Of a DNA stretch of 64,000 bases, positions 44,836-54,146 are shown piece by piece (positions within the stretch are counted from its first letter, which is position 1; every line of letters begins with the position of its first letter). The notes beneath the pieces are model-generated. The model did not search any database and was not told where the DNA came from. It saw nothing but the letters and a program-made list of their open reading frames with translations. Source of the DNA: Zunongwangia profunda SM-A87 (GTDB lineage Bacteria; Bacteroidota; Bacteroidia; Flavobacteriales; Flavobacteriaceae); assembly GCF_000023465.1 (NCBI RefSeq), contig NC_014041.1:310001-374000 (forward strand). The letters are read 5' to 3'. A program made the position numbers and the translations under genes.

Positions 44836-45705
44836 TTATAAAACTCTTTTTATACCCCTGAACTCTAGTCGATACTCACTAGGTGTGCAATTTTTGGCTT
44901 TTTTAAAAACTCTATTAAAATTAGCAATATTAAAGCCACATAAGTATGCAATTTCTGAAATACTTAATTCCTTTTCGATTAACCATCTTGAAGCATAACC
45001 GATTCGGGTGTCATTTACATATTCAATGAATGTTTTTCCGGTTCTCTTTTTTATAAACCTATTGAAGGAAATTGGAGTCATATTGACAAGATCAGAAGCC
45101 TCTGAGAGAGAAATCTTTTTCTGGTAGTTTTGCTGAACGTAATCATAAATAATTTTGATTTTATCACTGTTTTCAAAATCTTTGTTGCTAGAGATATATG
45201 ATGATAATAATTTTTGGTTTCTTGAATTGGCAAGATCATGAAGAATAGATATCAGTTCAAGGAAGTAATCAATTCCGGCAATTTTTGACAAATTTAGCAA
45301 CTTTGGTTTTATTTCTTCTGCTATTTTTTCTGAGAAGAGTATGCCGTGGGCTGATCGCTGAAAAAGATCTCTGATAGGTTTCATTATTTTTCTAGACAAT
45401 AACTTACTGTCAAACAGATCATTGTGAAATTGAACGGTTATTTCTTGAATGTCCGTATTTATACATTTATGTTGTTCCCAACCATGTTGTAAATTAGGTC
45501 CAATTAGCACAAGCTCAATATTGCCTATTTCCTCCATACTGTCTCCTGCTATTCTTCTAACTCCTTTCCCGTTTAAAATAAAATTAAGCTCAAATTCTGG
45601 GTGAAAATGAATTGGAAAATCAAATTTCTCTTTAATACGATCGAACACTAAAAAACTATCTTGAGGTGATAATGGAGTGATTTCCCTGTGAATATTGGTT
45701 TGCAT
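44836..45705 (-). CDS. AraC-family transcriptional regulator of the mannan locus
   Basis: A 289-residue regulator with an N-terminal cupin-like ligand domain (residues about 20-110: FPIHFHPEFELNFILNGKGVRRIAG) and a C-terminal double helix-turn-helix at about 187-285 (ISLSEASDLVNMTPISFNRFIKKRTGKTFIEYVND and ISEIAYLCGFNIANFNRVFKKAKNCTPSEYR). The second helix pair is close to the AraC consensus. It is divergent from susC and probably senses a mannan-derived sugar. The locus has no SusR, HTCS or ECF-sigma pair, so AraC is the likely sole regulator. First intact gene in the island. Confidence 0.9.
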   Translation of the reverse strand: MQTNIHREITPLSPQDSFLVFDRIKEKFDFPIHFHPEFELNFILNGKGVRRIAGDSMEEIGNIELVLIGPNLQHGWEQHKCINTDIQEITVQFHNDLFDSKLLSRKIMKPIRDLFQRSAHGILFSEKIAEEIKPKLLNLSKIAGIDYFLELISILHDLANSRNQKLLSSYISSNKDFENSDKIKIIYDYVQQNYQKKISLSEASDLVNMTPISFNRFIKKRTGKTFIEYVNDTRIGYASRWLIEKELSISEIAYLCGFNIANFNRVFKKAKNCTPSEYRLEFRGIKRVL

Positions 45706-45891
45706 TAGTTGTATGGATTTTAATATAGGTATCTACTATTTATAATCGGAAGAAATAATTTTTGAGAAATGTAGAGCTTAAAAAAATTCTTTGCAATAAC
45801 ATCATCAAATACATTTCTCTAAAAATAATCAATAGAAAAAATATTAGTAGAAAATGATAAAATAGGATTAACAAAACTTTAAGTGTTCGGA

Positions 45892-45899
45892 TATCTTTG
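45892..45899 (+). promoter_or_regulatory. -7 promoter element of the susC operon
   Basis: TATCTTTG, a TAnnTTTG match 53 bases before the susC start at 45952. No TTTG at the -33 distance, as expected if the promoter needs an activator such as the divergent AraC protein. Confidence 0.5.
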
Positions 45900-45951
45900 C
45901 CTTGTAAACCTATTCAAACGTTTGCGTATTGTGTAATCTTTAAATTAATTT

Positions 45952-48900
45952 ATGATTTCTGATAAAATGATAAAAAAATATGTTCAGGAGGGAAAAATTT
46001 ATTTTCCTGCAATTGAGTTTATAGCAAAAGTGAAGCTTGCTTTTTTGTTTGTTTTCTTTTTAGGTCTTTTGAGTAAATCTTCAGAGATCTCGGCTTTAAA
46101 CTTGCAGGAGAGCCGTATTGACATAACTGGAACGGTTGTAGATTCTGAATCGGTTCCATTGCCAGGAGTAAATATACTTGTAAAGGGAACAAGTAAGGGG
46201 GTAACCACAGATTTTGACGGAAATTTTTCTATTGAAGATGTGCCTGAAGATGCTGTTCTAGTATTTGGTTTCTTGGGATTTGATACGCAAGAGGTTCCTG
46301 TAAATTCTAGGACAATTATTAAGGTTGTTATGGAAGCAGCAATTGGAGCTTTGGATGAGGTGATGATTGTGGGGTATGGAGGTACTGTTAAGCGTAGTGA
46401 TGTTACAGGTTCTGTTTCTCAGGTTGAGGTAGAGCAATTAAAAGACATACCTGGTGGATCGGTCGAATCTCTTCTTCAGGGGCGGGTAGCTGGACTTCAA
46501 ATTACAACTTCATCTCAGGCTCCAGGTGCAGGGGCTTCTGTAAGGATCCGAGGTGGGAGTTCACTTCGCGGATCTAATTCTCCACTCTTGGTAGTTGATG
46601 GGTTTCCCATTGGAGATGCAGGTAACCTTCAACAAATAAATCCTGCAGATATTGAGTCTATCGAAATTTTAAAAGATGCTTCTGCATCTGCTATTTATGG
46701 TTCTCGAGGTGCCAACGGTGTAATTCTTGTTACTACTCGGAATCCAAAAAATGGTAAAACTGTTATAAATGTTCGTCAACAAACCACTGTTTCCCAATTT
46801 ACATCTGAGCTGAACCTTTGGAGAAATCCTGTTTTATTAGCTCAGCTTAGCAATGAATCGAGAATAAATGGAGGTTTCCCTCCTTTATATATTGGAGAGG
46901 TCGCTTCAACGGGTCTTTATTATCCTTCAGTTCAGGAATTACAAAATGGTGATTGGCCGCATAACGTAAGATGGGATGACATAGTTTTTAGAGATACTCC
47001 TATTAACAATAGCACCACAATTGACGTTTCAAGTTCAAATGAGAAAACGAATTTTAGCTTTAGCGGTAATTATTTTACAGAGCAGGGGGTATATATAGAA
47101 GATGATTATTCAAAATTTAATTATAACCTGAATGTAGATCATAAATTGTACGATAATTTCAGGATTACCTTTTCAAGTATTGGTTCTAAAGGTAAACGAA
47201 ACAACAATGGCGGATTAGCTTATTGGAGAAGTCCTATTATACCAGTTTATGATGAAAATGGAGATTATTATCTTACTAATAACAATGATTTTAATCATCC
47301 AATAGCATTAACAGAAAATAGGGTGAATAAAAATAAAACCATTGATTTTCTAAGCTTTTTGGGACTAGAATGGGACATTATTCCTTCTCTTAAACTCACT
47401 TCAAGATTGAATTATAAATTCGGAAACTCAATTTCAGATCAGTATTTTCCTAAGACATATACCGAGGCAGGTGAATTTAATAACGGTGTTGCATCTATCG
47501 GAAACTATCAGGCAGAGACTATTATTTCAGAAACATTCGCCAACTACAACAAAACATTCGGAGTACACAAATTAGGCGTCACAGCAGGATTTTCGTATCA
47601 AAATGATGTTATCCGAACTTCCAATTTAGGAGCCAGCGATTTTGTTAATGAAGTTCTTCAAAATGAAAATTTAGGTGCAGGAAACCCTGAAAGAAATACT
47701 GTTGGAAATAACCTTATAGAGACAGAACTGGTCTCTGGTATTTTTAGAGTGAATTATGAATTCAGGGAGAAATACCTTTTCACATTTACCTCCAGAGCTG
47801 ACGGCTCTTCTAAATTCGGAGAAAATAATAAATGGGCTATTTTCCCATCAGGAGCAATTGGCTGGAAAGCTGGTGAAGAGAATTTTATTAAGGAATTAGA
47901 GATTTTTGACCTACTAAAGTTCAGAGCTAGTTATGGAATTTCCGGAAATCAAGGAATTTCTCCATATCAAACCTTAAGTCGCTATGGGGTGAGCGAATAT
48001 TACAACAATGGAAACTGGGTTACCGTAATAGGGCCAGGTTATGAGGTTGGAAGAACAGGACAAGGAGGAATAGAAGTATTATGGGGAGGAATTCCAAATC
48101 CTGATCTAAAATGGGAAACCACTGCACAAGTTGATTTTGGTGTTGACATGGGCTTTTTTAACGATCGGCTACAGGTAATTTTTGACTACTATGAAAAACA
48201 TACTGATGATCTCCTTCAGGAAAGAATTTTACCTATCTCGTCGGGGTTTGATAGAATGTGGGTGAATGAAGGTTCAATAGCAAACAAAGGAATAGAATTG
48301 ACACTTGACGGAACTTTAATACAAAGCAATGATTTTACTCTAGGTGCCACCGCTATTTTTTACAGAAACCGTAATGAAGTTACCGGTTTGGGTAGCACCA
48401 CAGAATCCGGAAATTTAATTGATCCTAATACAGGAATGGAATTTAGATTTTCAGGGAATAGCTTAGCGATGTTTAGAGCCTTTCCGAATCTTTTAGCAGT
48501 CGGCCAGCCGGTAAATGTATTCTATGGCTATAAAACCGATGGAATTGTTCAGAATTTAGAAGAAGGGGTTTCAGCCGGGTTGGAAGGAGATTTGGCACAA
48601 CCAGGAGAGTTTAAATATGTAGATGTTAATGGTGATGGTGTGATTTCGGTTGATGATCGAACAATCATTGGAGATCCCAACCCGGATTTTACGGCTAGTT
48701 TTAATTTAAGTCTAAATTATAAAAAGTTTGATGCAAGCATTTTCTTTAATGGAGTTTTTGGAAATGACGTCCTGAATACGCAGTCTTTTAATCAACCTAG
48801 TAACCAGCCATTACGTTGGACTCCAGATAATCCAACTAATAGTTTTCCAAGTTTAAGAGACGGGCGTCAAGTAGAATTTTCTGATTGGTGGATAGAAGAT

Positions 48901-49110
48901 GGCTCTTTTGTTCGCATCCAAAACTTAAACCTAGGATATTCTTTTGAGATTGATTCTTTGGTATCAGCACGTGTATTCGTGAACGCAACTAACCTTTACA
49001 CCTTTACAAAATTTGATGGTTATGATCCTGAAGTTGGGGGTGATGGTATTTACTGGGGAGGTTATCCCAGGTTGAGACAAGGTACAATAGGTTTGACATT
49101 AACATTTTAA
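45952..49110 (+). CDS. SusC-family TonB-linked outer-membrane transporter
   Basis: A 1052-residue SusC-like protein that imports oligosaccharides through the outer membrane together with the SusD lipoprotein. Layout: a hydrophobic export segment near residues 25-45, a carboxypeptidase-regulatory-like domain (ITGTVVDSESVPLPGVNILVKGTSKGVTTDFDGNFSI, about 60-97), plug domain (DEVMIVGYGGTVKRSDVTGSVSQV; GGSSLRGSNSPLLVVDGFPIGD; ILKDASASAIYGSRGANGVI) and a large barrel ending in LTLTF. The N-terminus is atypical (MISDKMIKKYVQEGKIY), so the ATG at 45967 is also possible. First gene of the mannan operon. Confidence 0.93.
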   Translation: MISDKMIKKYVQEGKIYFPAIEFIAKVKLAFLFVFFLGLLSKSSEISALNLQESRIDITGTVVDSESVPLPGVNILVKGTSKGVTTDFDGNFSIEDVPEDAVLVFGFLGFDTQEVPVNSRTIIKVVMEAAIGALDEVMIVGYGGTVKRSDVTGSVSQVEVEQLKDIPGGSVESLLQGRVAGLQITTSSQAPGAGASVRIRGGSSLRGSNSPLLVVDGFPIGDAGNLQQINPADIESIEILKDASASAIYGSRGANGVILVTTRNPKNGKTVINVRQQTTVSQFTSELNLWRNPVLLAQLSNESRINGGFPPLYIGEVASTGLYYPSVQELQNGDWPHNVRWDDIVFRDTPINNSTTIDVSSSNEKTNFSFSGNYFTEQGVYIEDDYSKFNYNLNVDHKLYDNFRITFSSIGSKGKRNNNGGLAYWRSPIIPVYDENGDYYLTNNNDFNHPIALTENRVNKNKTIDFLSFLGLEWDIIPSLKLTSRLNYKFGNSISDQYFPKTYTEAGEFNNGVASIGNYQAETIISETFANYNKTFGVHKLGVTAGFSYQNDVIRTSNLGASDFVNEVLQNENLGAGNPERNTVGNNLIETELVSGIFRVNYEFREKYLFTFTSRADGSSKFGENNKWAIFPSGAIGWKAGEENFIKELEIFDLLKFRASYGISGNQGISPYQTLSRYGVSEYYNNGNWVTVIGPGYEVGRTGQGGIEVLWGGIPNPDLKWETTAQVDFGVDMGFFNDRLQVIFDYYEKHTDDLLQERILPISSGFDRMWVNEGSIANKGIELTLDGTLIQSNDFTLGATAIFYRNRNEVTGLGSTTESGNLIDPNTGMEFRFSGNSLAMFRAFPNLLAVGQPVNVFYGYKTDGIVQNLEEGVSAGLEGDLAQPGEFKYVDVNGDGVISVDDRTIIGDPNPDFTASFNLSLNYKKFDASIFFNGVFGNDVLNTQSFNQPSNQPLRWTPDNPTNSFPSLRDGRQVEFSDWWIEDGSFVRIQNLNLGYSFEIDSLVSARVFVNATNLYTFTKFDGYDPEVGGDGIYWGGYPRLRQGTIGLTLTF

Positions 49111-49119
49111 AATATAATT

Positions 49120-50613
49120 ATGAATACGAAAAATATACTTTTGATTCTCTTATGCGCAGGACTTATAAGTTCATGTGATCTTAAGGAAGAGCCTTATGGT
49201 TTTTATTCTGAGGATAACTTTCTTAAATCAGCTGAGGATTTTGAAGCAGGGGTGGGATATGCTTATGACGCGCTTACCTTTTTAGAATATTCCAGAACAA
49301 TCTTCTACCTGGGAGATTTACCTTCCGAAACTGTTGGTATAAAACCAGATGAAGGTGCAGGCTCTCAAGAGCTAGACAGCTGGCAAATTCAAAATTACCC
49401 TACGAATCCTAAATTGGTAAATTTCTTCAAATATGCTTACATAGCGATTAACAGAGCTAATATTATTATTGATCAGGCTCCAGGAGCTCAAATAGATATG
49501 GATATTAAAAATCGCTATCTTGGCGAGGCATACTTCTTAAGAGCCTGGAATTATTTCAATCTTGTACGATACTTTGGATTAGTTCCTATCCATACTACAA
49601 ACGTTTCAACTCTTGACCAAACTGCAGCTCCCTTGGCAACAAATCTCGATGAAGTATATAATCTGATTCTCTCAGATGTTAGAAAAGCAGAAGAACTTTT
49701 AGGTATAGATCAGAGAACAGGAAGGGCAGACAAGGTTGCCGCTCAATCCCTAGCGGCTAAGGCTTATCTTTTTATTGCTTCAGCCAAAGAGAATAATGTG
49801 CCACTTTATAGTGAGATGGATAGAGATGTGAAGCAAATGTATGATAGCGTAGCTCATTTTTCGGGAAAGGTTTTATATGATCAGTCAGTTTATAGGTTTG
49901 ACGATAATCTGTTAGATATTTTTGATGTAGAAAAACCTAAAGGACCGGAACACATTTTTCTTATGTCAATGGATCGGACTGGAATGATTGAAGGCGATTA
50001 CTCCAAAATTTCAAAGCTCTTCATCCCATATATCGCTGGTGGGGATATTTATTTAGATGATAAGAACGGGAATTTTACCAAATCCCATGATGGTTTTGGA
50101 ACTTTTCAAACAAAGGAGACCTTTTATGCTTCATTTCCTGAAAATGATTTAAGAGCTGAATTGATGATAATAGATTCAGTATATAACCAAAGCGGAGATT
50201 TAATAGCTAATTATCCAAATGATTTTCAATACCGTTTTTCAAGAAAATATGTAGATCCATTATTCATTGGAGACAAGACCAGCACTAAACCTTACTTGAT
50301 CCGGTTTTCAGATGTTGCATTGGTTTATGCTGAAGCAGTCGGTCCTACACCAGAAGCTTATGAATTAGTCAATTACATTAGAGAAAGAGCGGGCGTAGAG
50401 CCTCTCAATCCAAATCTGGGATTGGAGGAATTTAGAGAAGCTATTCTTCAGGAGCGAGCTTGGGAGCTTGCCTTCGAAGGACATAGACTTCCGGATCTCA
50501 GAAGATTTAATAAAGTTACCACTTTAGTAGAGGAGGCTTCGGGATTGTCCCCAGAACAGGTAGCATTTTACCCTTTACCTCAAATTGAAATAGATCTAAA
50601 TCAAGGTTTGTAA
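49120..50613 (+). CDS. SusD/RagB-family nutrient-binding lipoprotein
   Basis: A 497-residue lipoprotein (L-I-S-S-C, lipid Cys19) with the SusD helical-repeat fold: EDNFLKSAEDFEAGVGYAYDALT near 30-52, RYLGEAYFLRAWNYFNLVRYFGLVP near 127-151, and the family's C-terminal RPYLIRFSDVALVYAEAV and ILQERAWELAFEGHRLPDLRRF blocks. It caps the SusC channel at the cell surface and binds the glycan. Nine bases separate it from susC. It is presumably specific for beta-mannan fragments. Confidence 0.93.
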   Translation: MNTKNILLILLCAGLISSCDLKEEPYGFYSEDNFLKSAEDFEAGVGYAYDALTFLEYSRTIFYLGDLPSETVGIKPDEGAGSQELDSWQIQNYPTNPKLVNFFKYAYIAINRANIIIDQAPGAQIDMDIKNRYLGEAYFLRAWNYFNLVRYFGLVPIHTTNVSTLDQTAAPLATNLDEVYNLILSDVRKAEELLGIDQRTGRADKVAAQSLAAKAYLFIASAKENNVPLYSEMDRDVKQMYDSVAHFSGKVLYDQSVYRFDDNLLDIFDVEKPKGPEHIFLMSMDRTGMIEGDYSKISKLFIPYIAGGDIYLDDKNGNFTKSHDGFGTFQTKETFYASFPENDLRAELMIIDSVYNQSGDLIANYPNDFQYRFSRKYVDPLFIGDKTSTKPYLIRFSDVALVYAEAVGPTPEAYELVNYIRERAGVEPLNPNLGLEEFREAILQERAWELAFEGHRLPDLRRFNKVTTLVEEASGLSPEQVAFYPLPQIEIDLNQGL

Positions 50614-50645
50614 TTATCTAAAAAATTCATTTAGAAACTTATACT

Positions 50646-51584
50646 ATGAATAATTTAAAGAAAATATTAGCATTTATTCTTATTTCTATCGCACTTTCCT
50701 GTGTAAAGGATCCTTTAGAGGAAATAGAATCTGGTGAATGGAATAATGAAAGAAGTATTATAAATATAGCATTTCAGAACCAGGTTGGAAAAGCTGAAGT
50801 ATTACGAAATGATGAAAATAGCGGAACAATAATTACTGCTATCAATGTAGATGCTGTGCCTGATTTGAGTGCCATTAGTCTTGAAACTATAGAGCTTTCT
50901 TATGGAGCTAAAGCCTCCTTAAAACCTGGAGAAACTTTAAATTTTGAAAATAACGATCAAAGTGCAACTATATCTGTTAGTTCACCAACTGGAAAGACTC
51001 GCGAGTATACAATTTATGTTACTTCCTTTCAAGAAACAATTTTAGGAACCTATGATATAACAAATCTTGTAGTCTATGGAGGTACAGGGCCTGAGTATGG
51101 AGGTGGTGCAGTTCTACCATTGACAAGTAAGCCTTGGGTGTGGCCGGAAACAGATGGTCCTCAAGCGGAATTGGATAATACAATTACATTTGAAATTGAG
51201 GGGATTACAGAAGAAGGAAATACTTACGGTAAAATTATTAATGATCCCGGGCCAGATGGACTTTATGCTGACTTTACTTTTGTAGCAGATCCAGTTACTG
51301 ATGTTAACCATTATTATAGGAAAATTCCTAAAGGAGAAGGTACCTGGTTGCGTAACTATAATACCGGAAACCTAATTATTACATTTTCTGATGGAACCAG
51401 TGTTTCTGGGAATTTTGTTGGAGCAGGTACTGAAGATCTGGGTAATGGATTGAGTAAAACAATAACTCAAAATGCACTTGTATTCAATTTGAATGGAACC
51501 AATGACTGGGACAAAATTTACTCAGATTATGACAAATTTGTTAAGAATCCCAGAAAATTTTGGATTGACCTAACTAAGCTTTAG
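50646..51584 (+). CDS. Surface lipoprotein, probable mannan-binding protein
   Basis: A 312-residue lipoprotein (A-L-S-C, lipid Cys19). Residues about 30-125 look like an immunoglobulin-type beta domain (SIINIAFQNQVGKAEVLRN; AISLETIELSYGAKASLKPGETLNF; SPTGKTREYTIYVTSF), a DUF5018-like form. The rest is aromatic-rich (KPWVWPETDG, NHYYRKIPKGEGTWLRNYN, DKFVKNPRKFWID), as in surface glycan-binding proteins. No catalytic motif seen. Its place after SusD and before GH26 supports glycan binding. Family not recognised. Confidence 0.65.
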   Translation: MNNLKKILAFILISIALSCVKDPLEEIESGEWNNERSIINIAFQNQVGKAEVLRNDENSGTIITAINVDAVPDLSAISLETIELSYGAKASLKPGETLNFENNDQSATISVSSPTGKTREYTIYVTSFQETILGTYDITNLVVYGGTGPEYGGGAVLPLTSKPWVWPETDGPQAELDNTITFEIEGITEEGNTYGKIINDPGPDGLYADFTFVADPVTDVNHYYRKIPKGEGTWLRNYNTGNLIITFSDGTSVSGNFVGAGTEDLGNGLSKTITQNALVFNLNGTNDWDKIYSDYDKFVKNPRKFWIDLTKL

Positions 51585-51617
51585 CCATTCCCTTAGCTGA
51601 TTATAAAATAATCACGG

Positions 51618-51647
51618 TATTCTTTGTCAAAATTTAGGCAAAGAATA
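51618..51647 (+). other. Intercistronic hairpin upstream of the first GH26 gene
   Basis: Arms TATTCTTTG (51618-51626) and CAAAGAATA (51639-51647) form a 9-bp perfect stem with a 12-base loop. No T-run follows, so it is more likely an mRNA-stability or processing element than a terminator. Confidence 0.45.
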
Positions 51648-51691
51648 TCATAAGGGGATACTGCATTAAATTCAACATAACAATTACAGTC

Positions 51692-52888
51692 ATGAAAATA
51701 GTTAAAATAATATTACTAATAAACCTTTATCTTTTGGGCACTTCGTGCTCTTCAGATAATGTTGATTCACCTATAGTTGATGAGGGGGAAAAAACAACAG
51801 AAATTGCTTTAAAGCTTGTGGATAATAATGCTACTCTGGAAACAAAAGCGCTATATTCTAATCTCTGGCAAATTCAGTCAAAGGGATTCATGTTCGGCCA
51901 CCATGACGCTTTACTATATGGACGGGATTGGATAACAGAACAAGGTAGGTCTGATGTAAAAGAGGTGTCAGGAGATTATCCTGCGGTTTACAGTATTGAC
52001 TTTGCAGAAATCATGGATGGCAGGAGTGAAGGCAATACAATGAACGAGCACAGAAAGCGTACTATTCTTGAGGCTAGAGGACGAGGTGAGGTGATAATGG
52101 CCAATGCTCATTTAAATAATCCAGTAACAGGTGGAGATTCATGGGATAATTCTAATTCTACGGTAGCAAAGGAAATTTTGAGTAGCGGGAGTCAAGCAAA
52201 TATTGTCTTTAAATCATGGCTCGATAAATTAGCGGTTTTCGTAAAGGATTTAAAGGATGATAAAGGAAATGCAATCCCAATTATTTTTCGGCCTTTTCAT
52301 GAGCATACCCAGTCGTGGTCCTGGTGGGGAACCAGTAATACTACGCAGGAGGAATTTATTAATCTGTGGAAATTTACTGTTGATTATCTCAAAAATGAAA
52401 AAGGAGTTCACAATCTTATTTATGCCATATCTCCTCAATTAGATGGGGTTGGAACCAAAAGTAACCTTCTATATAGATGGCCAGGAGATAACTATGTAGA
52501 TTTTATAGGTTTGGATAGTTATCACGGCACTAATAGTACTGCACTTACTATAAACACTCGAAATCTTGCAGAACTTTCTAAAGAAAAGCAAAAGCCAGTT
52601 GGTATTACTGAAACAGGAATAGAAGGTATTCGCCAAGGAAATGGGCAGGAATATCCAATGTATTGGACAGAAGAAATTTTAAATCCAATTATAGGAAAGG
52701 ATATTAGTATGGTTATTATGTGGAGAAATAAATACGATCCTTCCCATTCTGGTCACCATTTTTATGGACCTTATATAGGACATAGTTCTGCTGATAATTT
52801 TGTGGAATTTTATGAAAGCTCATTTACTCTTTTCAGTGGTGACCTACCGGATATGTATAGAATGCCAGATGGCGTGACCGTAAATTGA
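51692..52888 (+). CDS. GH26 beta-mannanase, lipoprotein
   Basis: A 398-residue endo-beta-1,4-mannanase-type enzyme. The lipobox region ends G-T-S-C (Cys19) followed by SSDNVD, so a surface-anchored enzyme is likely. GH26 landmarks: MFGHHDALLYGRDW near 67-80, the acid/base Glu204 in F-R-P-F-H-E-H, the W-S-W-W-G aromatic motif and the nucleophile Glu307 in G-I-T-E-T-G, both in retaining-enzyme positions. It would cut mannan, glucomannan or galactomannan outside the cell, feeding SusCD. Confidence 0.9.
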   Translation: MKIVKIILLINLYLLGTSCSSDNVDSPIVDEGEKTTEIALKLVDNNATLETKALYSNLWQIQSKGFMFGHHDALLYGRDWITEQGRSDVKEVSGDYPAVYSIDFAEIMDGRSEGNTMNEHRKRTILEARGRGEVIMANAHLNNPVTGGDSWDNSNSTVAKEILSSGSQANIVFKSWLDKLAVFVKDLKDDKGNAIPIIFRPFHEHTQSWSWWGTSNTTQEEFINLWKFTVDYLKNEKGVHNLIYAISPQLDGVGTKSNLLYRWPGDNYVDFIGLDSYHGTNSTALTINTRNLAELSKEKQKPVGITETGIEGIRQGNGQEYPMYWTEEILNPIIGKDISMVIMWRNKYDPSHSGHHFYGPYIGHSSADNFVEFYESSFTLFSGDLPDMYRMPDGVTVN

Positions 52889-52969
52889 CAGTAGTTTGAC
52901 AACATAAACATTTACTCAAAGACAATAGTAGTTTGTTTAAAACAAGTAGGTTATACCGTTTACCTTCAA

Positions 52970-53012
52970 ATTTCTATTGGTGTATTCAATCTTAAAATGC
53001 ACCAATAGAAAT
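52970..53012 (+). other. Strong intercistronic hairpin between the two GH26 genes
   Basis: ATTTCTATTGGTG (52970-52982) is the exact reverse complement of 53000-53012. The stem can extend inward by four pairs including one G-U. No T-run follows the right arm. It lies 25 bases before the second GH26 ATG and probably affects mRNA processing or differential expression. Confidence 0.5.
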
Positions 53013-53037
53013 GGACAATAATAATTAAAATATAAAA

Positions 53038-54006
53038 ATGAATACTCTTTCTGTAAAATTATTAATATACCTTTTTATTTCGTTTTCTATTACAGATACC
53101 TACAGCCAAGACTCCAAAGTATTGGAATATTTATATAAGATCTCTGGAGGAAAGATTATGGCCGGGCAACATAATAAGGAGCCAAATTCAGATCCAGATA
53201 AGTGGACGGAATATATAAAGGAAACCACGGATAAATATCCTGCTTTGTGGAGTGGAGATTTTCTTTTTCAAAAAGACGATATCGACAATAGATGGATTAT
53301 GATTCATGAGGCCAGGGAACAATGGAATAATGGAGCTATTATTAATTTGATGTGGCACGGATGCCCTCCTGATATAGGAGAACCTTGCGAATGGGATACC
53401 GGTTTACTTAATGCGCAATTAACTGATGCGCAGTGGAATGAGCTTTTAACTCCTGATAGTGCATTATATAACAAATGGATTTCCAGAATGGATGATATTG
53501 CAGTATATCTTCAATTTTTAGAAGACGAGGGTGTAGAGGTTCTTTTCAGGCCATTCCACGAAATGAATCAAGGACTTTTTTGGTGGGCTGGTCGTCCTGG
53601 TCCTAATGGAACAGCGGCTTTATATAGGCTTACTCACGATTATTTGACCAAGACTAAGGGATTATCCAACCTTATTTGGGTTTGGGATATGCAGGATCTT
53701 AGTAGAGATTTTGAAGATTATAATCCAGGTGATGAATATTGGGATGTGTTTGCTTTTGACATTTATGATAACGGTTATGATATATCTTGGTACAATTATA
53801 TTTTACCAATAGTAGGTGATAAACCAATGGCCATAGGTGAATGTTCCAAGGTTCCTAGTGCTTCAGTTCTAGAAAATCAAAAAAGGTGGGTGTTCTTTAT
53901 GCCTTGGGCCGAATTAGTGAAAGAGAGTAACACCGAAGAGCAAATAAAGGAAATTTATAAGCATAAGAGCGTAATTACCCGTGACGAGATGCCTGGCTGG
54001 AACTAA
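53038..54006 (+). CDS. Second GH26 enzyme, periplasmic type
   Basis: A 322-residue GH26 protein with a cleavable signal peptide (residues 1-23, ITDTYSQ) and no lipobox cysteine, so periplasmic. The GH26 core is intact: MAGQHNKEPNSD near 41, MWHGCPPD near 105, acid/base Glu175 in F-R-P-F-H-E-M-N and nucleophile Glu268 in A-I-G-E-C-S. It differs from the upstream GH26 in length and anchoring. It likely releases mannobiose from oligosaccharides (mannobiohydrolase-like) for the inner-membrane symporter; that specificity is inferred. Confidence 0.85.
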   Translation: MNTLSVKLLIYLFISFSITDTYSQDSKVLEYLYKISGGKIMAGQHNKEPNSDPDKWTEYIKETTDKYPALWSGDFLFQKDDIDNRWIMIHEAREQWNNGAIINLMWHGCPPDIGEPCEWDTGLLNAQLTDAQWNELLTPDSALYNKWISRMDDIAVYLQFLEDEGVEVLFRPFHEMNQGLFWWAGRPGPNGTAALYRLTHDYLTKTKGLSNLIWVWDMQDLSRDFEDYNPGDEYWDVFAFDIYDNGYDISWYNYILPIVGDKPMAIGECSKVPSASVLENQKRWVFFMPWAELVKESNTEEQIKEIYKHKSVITRDEMPGWN

Positions 54007-54146
54007 ACGGTATTTTAAAGTGCTTCATTCTTTGCAAAATTAGTATTTAGACGATTTAATTATTTCGCTACCAGATAATGTGCAAAGTCAAATTATTTAA
54101 ATGGTTTTAGAAACGTAATTACAATTTTTAGTTTAACAATTATTTT

